Shown here piece after piece: positions 33,081-33,172 of a stretch of 33,172 bases of DNA (positions are counted from its first letter, which is position 1; every line of letters starts with the position of its first letter). The DNA lies in assembly GCA_900553405.1 (NCBI GenBank), contig USDF01000015.1, positions 1 through 33,172 of the forward strand, given 5' to 3'. Source of the DNA: an uncultured Clostridium sp. Lineage in GTDB: Bacteria; Bacillota; Clostridia; TANB77; CAG-508. Made by a program: the position numbers and the translations under genes. The notes under the pieces are model-generated. The model saw only the letters and a program-made list of their open reading frames with translations, was not told the origin of the DNA and searched no databases.

Positions 33081-33172
33081 ATGAGAAAAAATCTAAAGAA
33101 TAATTCAGCTATAACATTAATAGCATTAGTTGTAACAACTGTAGTTTTAATAATACTAGCAGGAATAAGTAT
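33081..33172 (+). CDS. Prepilin-like protein, N-terminal fragment (cut by window edge)
   Basis: Thirty codons are visible: a short basic leader (MRKNLKNN) followed by SAITLIALVVTTVVLIILAGIS. This is the prepilin-type N-terminal methylation segment as it appears in many Clostridia, where the form is usually (G)ITLIALV and the +5 glutamate of classical type IV pilins is replaced. Here the residue before ITLIALV is Ala rather than Gly, so processing by prepilin peptidase is uncertain. AAGGGAG lies upstream. What the rest of the protein encodes cannot be seen. Confidence 0.75.
   Translation, partial: MRKNLKNNSAITLIALVVTTVVLIILAGIS

Noticed and set aside
1..33172. CRISPR array, insertion sequence, prophage module or rRNA operon
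   Set aside because: No regularly spaced direct repeats, no transposase, integrase or structural phage proteins, and no rRNA-like sequence were seen on either strand.

Overview
This is a strongly AT-rich chromosomal window with strong AGGAGG-type ribosome binding sites, near-consensus TTGACA/TATAAT promoters and many hairpin-plus-T-tract terminators. Gene content is that of a Bacillota member of the Clostridia: tig-clpP-clpX, glutamate racemase, the MEP-pathway enzyme DXS, YlmH, a sortase-type surface protein, and a prepilin-like ITLIALV leader at the right edge. An uncultured, host-associated clade is likely, but that is inference; no 16S rRNA gene is present.

Layout. 1-2.3 kb: a NatA/NatB-like ABC exporter. 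2.3-4.6 kb: a promoter, a structured RNA and a strong terminator, then a PBECR4-like nuclease-fold protein, a DUF3006 protein and a membrane-anchored ComEC-like metallo-beta-lactamase-fold hydrolase. 4.6-9.8 kb: an inverted-repeat leader and murI, then dnaE (with an in-frame insertion made of two REP-like repeats) overlapping a GNAT acetyltransferase gene. 9.9-11.9 kb: an insert of foreign composition holding a DUF4236 gene and an ORF that looks like two genes joined by read-through. 12.0-15.6 kb: tig, clpP, clpX. 15.6-20.5 kb: a rightward cluster of an unknown CxxC protein, a PHP phosphoesterase, a YgjP-like metalloprotease, an ECF sigma factor with its own transmembrane tail, and a single-pass membrane protein. 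20.5-21.1 kb: a leftward orphan gene of foreign composition and tRNA-Gln(CUG). 21.3-24.1 kb: eno, convergent with a vWA surface protein. 24.2-28.4 kb: a polyprenol/phytol-kinase-like protein, dxs, ylmH, then DUF4190- and DUF2752-type membrane proteins. 28.5-32.7 kb: lepA, rlmB and a membrane-anchored protein. 32.7 kb to the end: a leftward ribbon-helix-helix protein and the start of a pilin-like gene.

Most of the window is ordinary core housekeeping. The signals worth a second look are: (a) the RNA-terminator-nuclease layout at 2.3-3.2 kb, which resembles either an attenuated leader or a type III-like toxin-antitoxin arrangement; (b) REP-like GGGACAG palindromes placed in frame inside dnaE and rlmB; (c) a 68-bp hairpin element with a conserved loop, present after clpX and before lepA; (d) the read-through ORF at 10.4-11.8 kb, which keeps a perfect internal Shine-Dalgarno and start codon; and (e) the membrane-tethered ECF sigma factor. 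No CRISPR array, transposase, integrase or intact mobile element was found.
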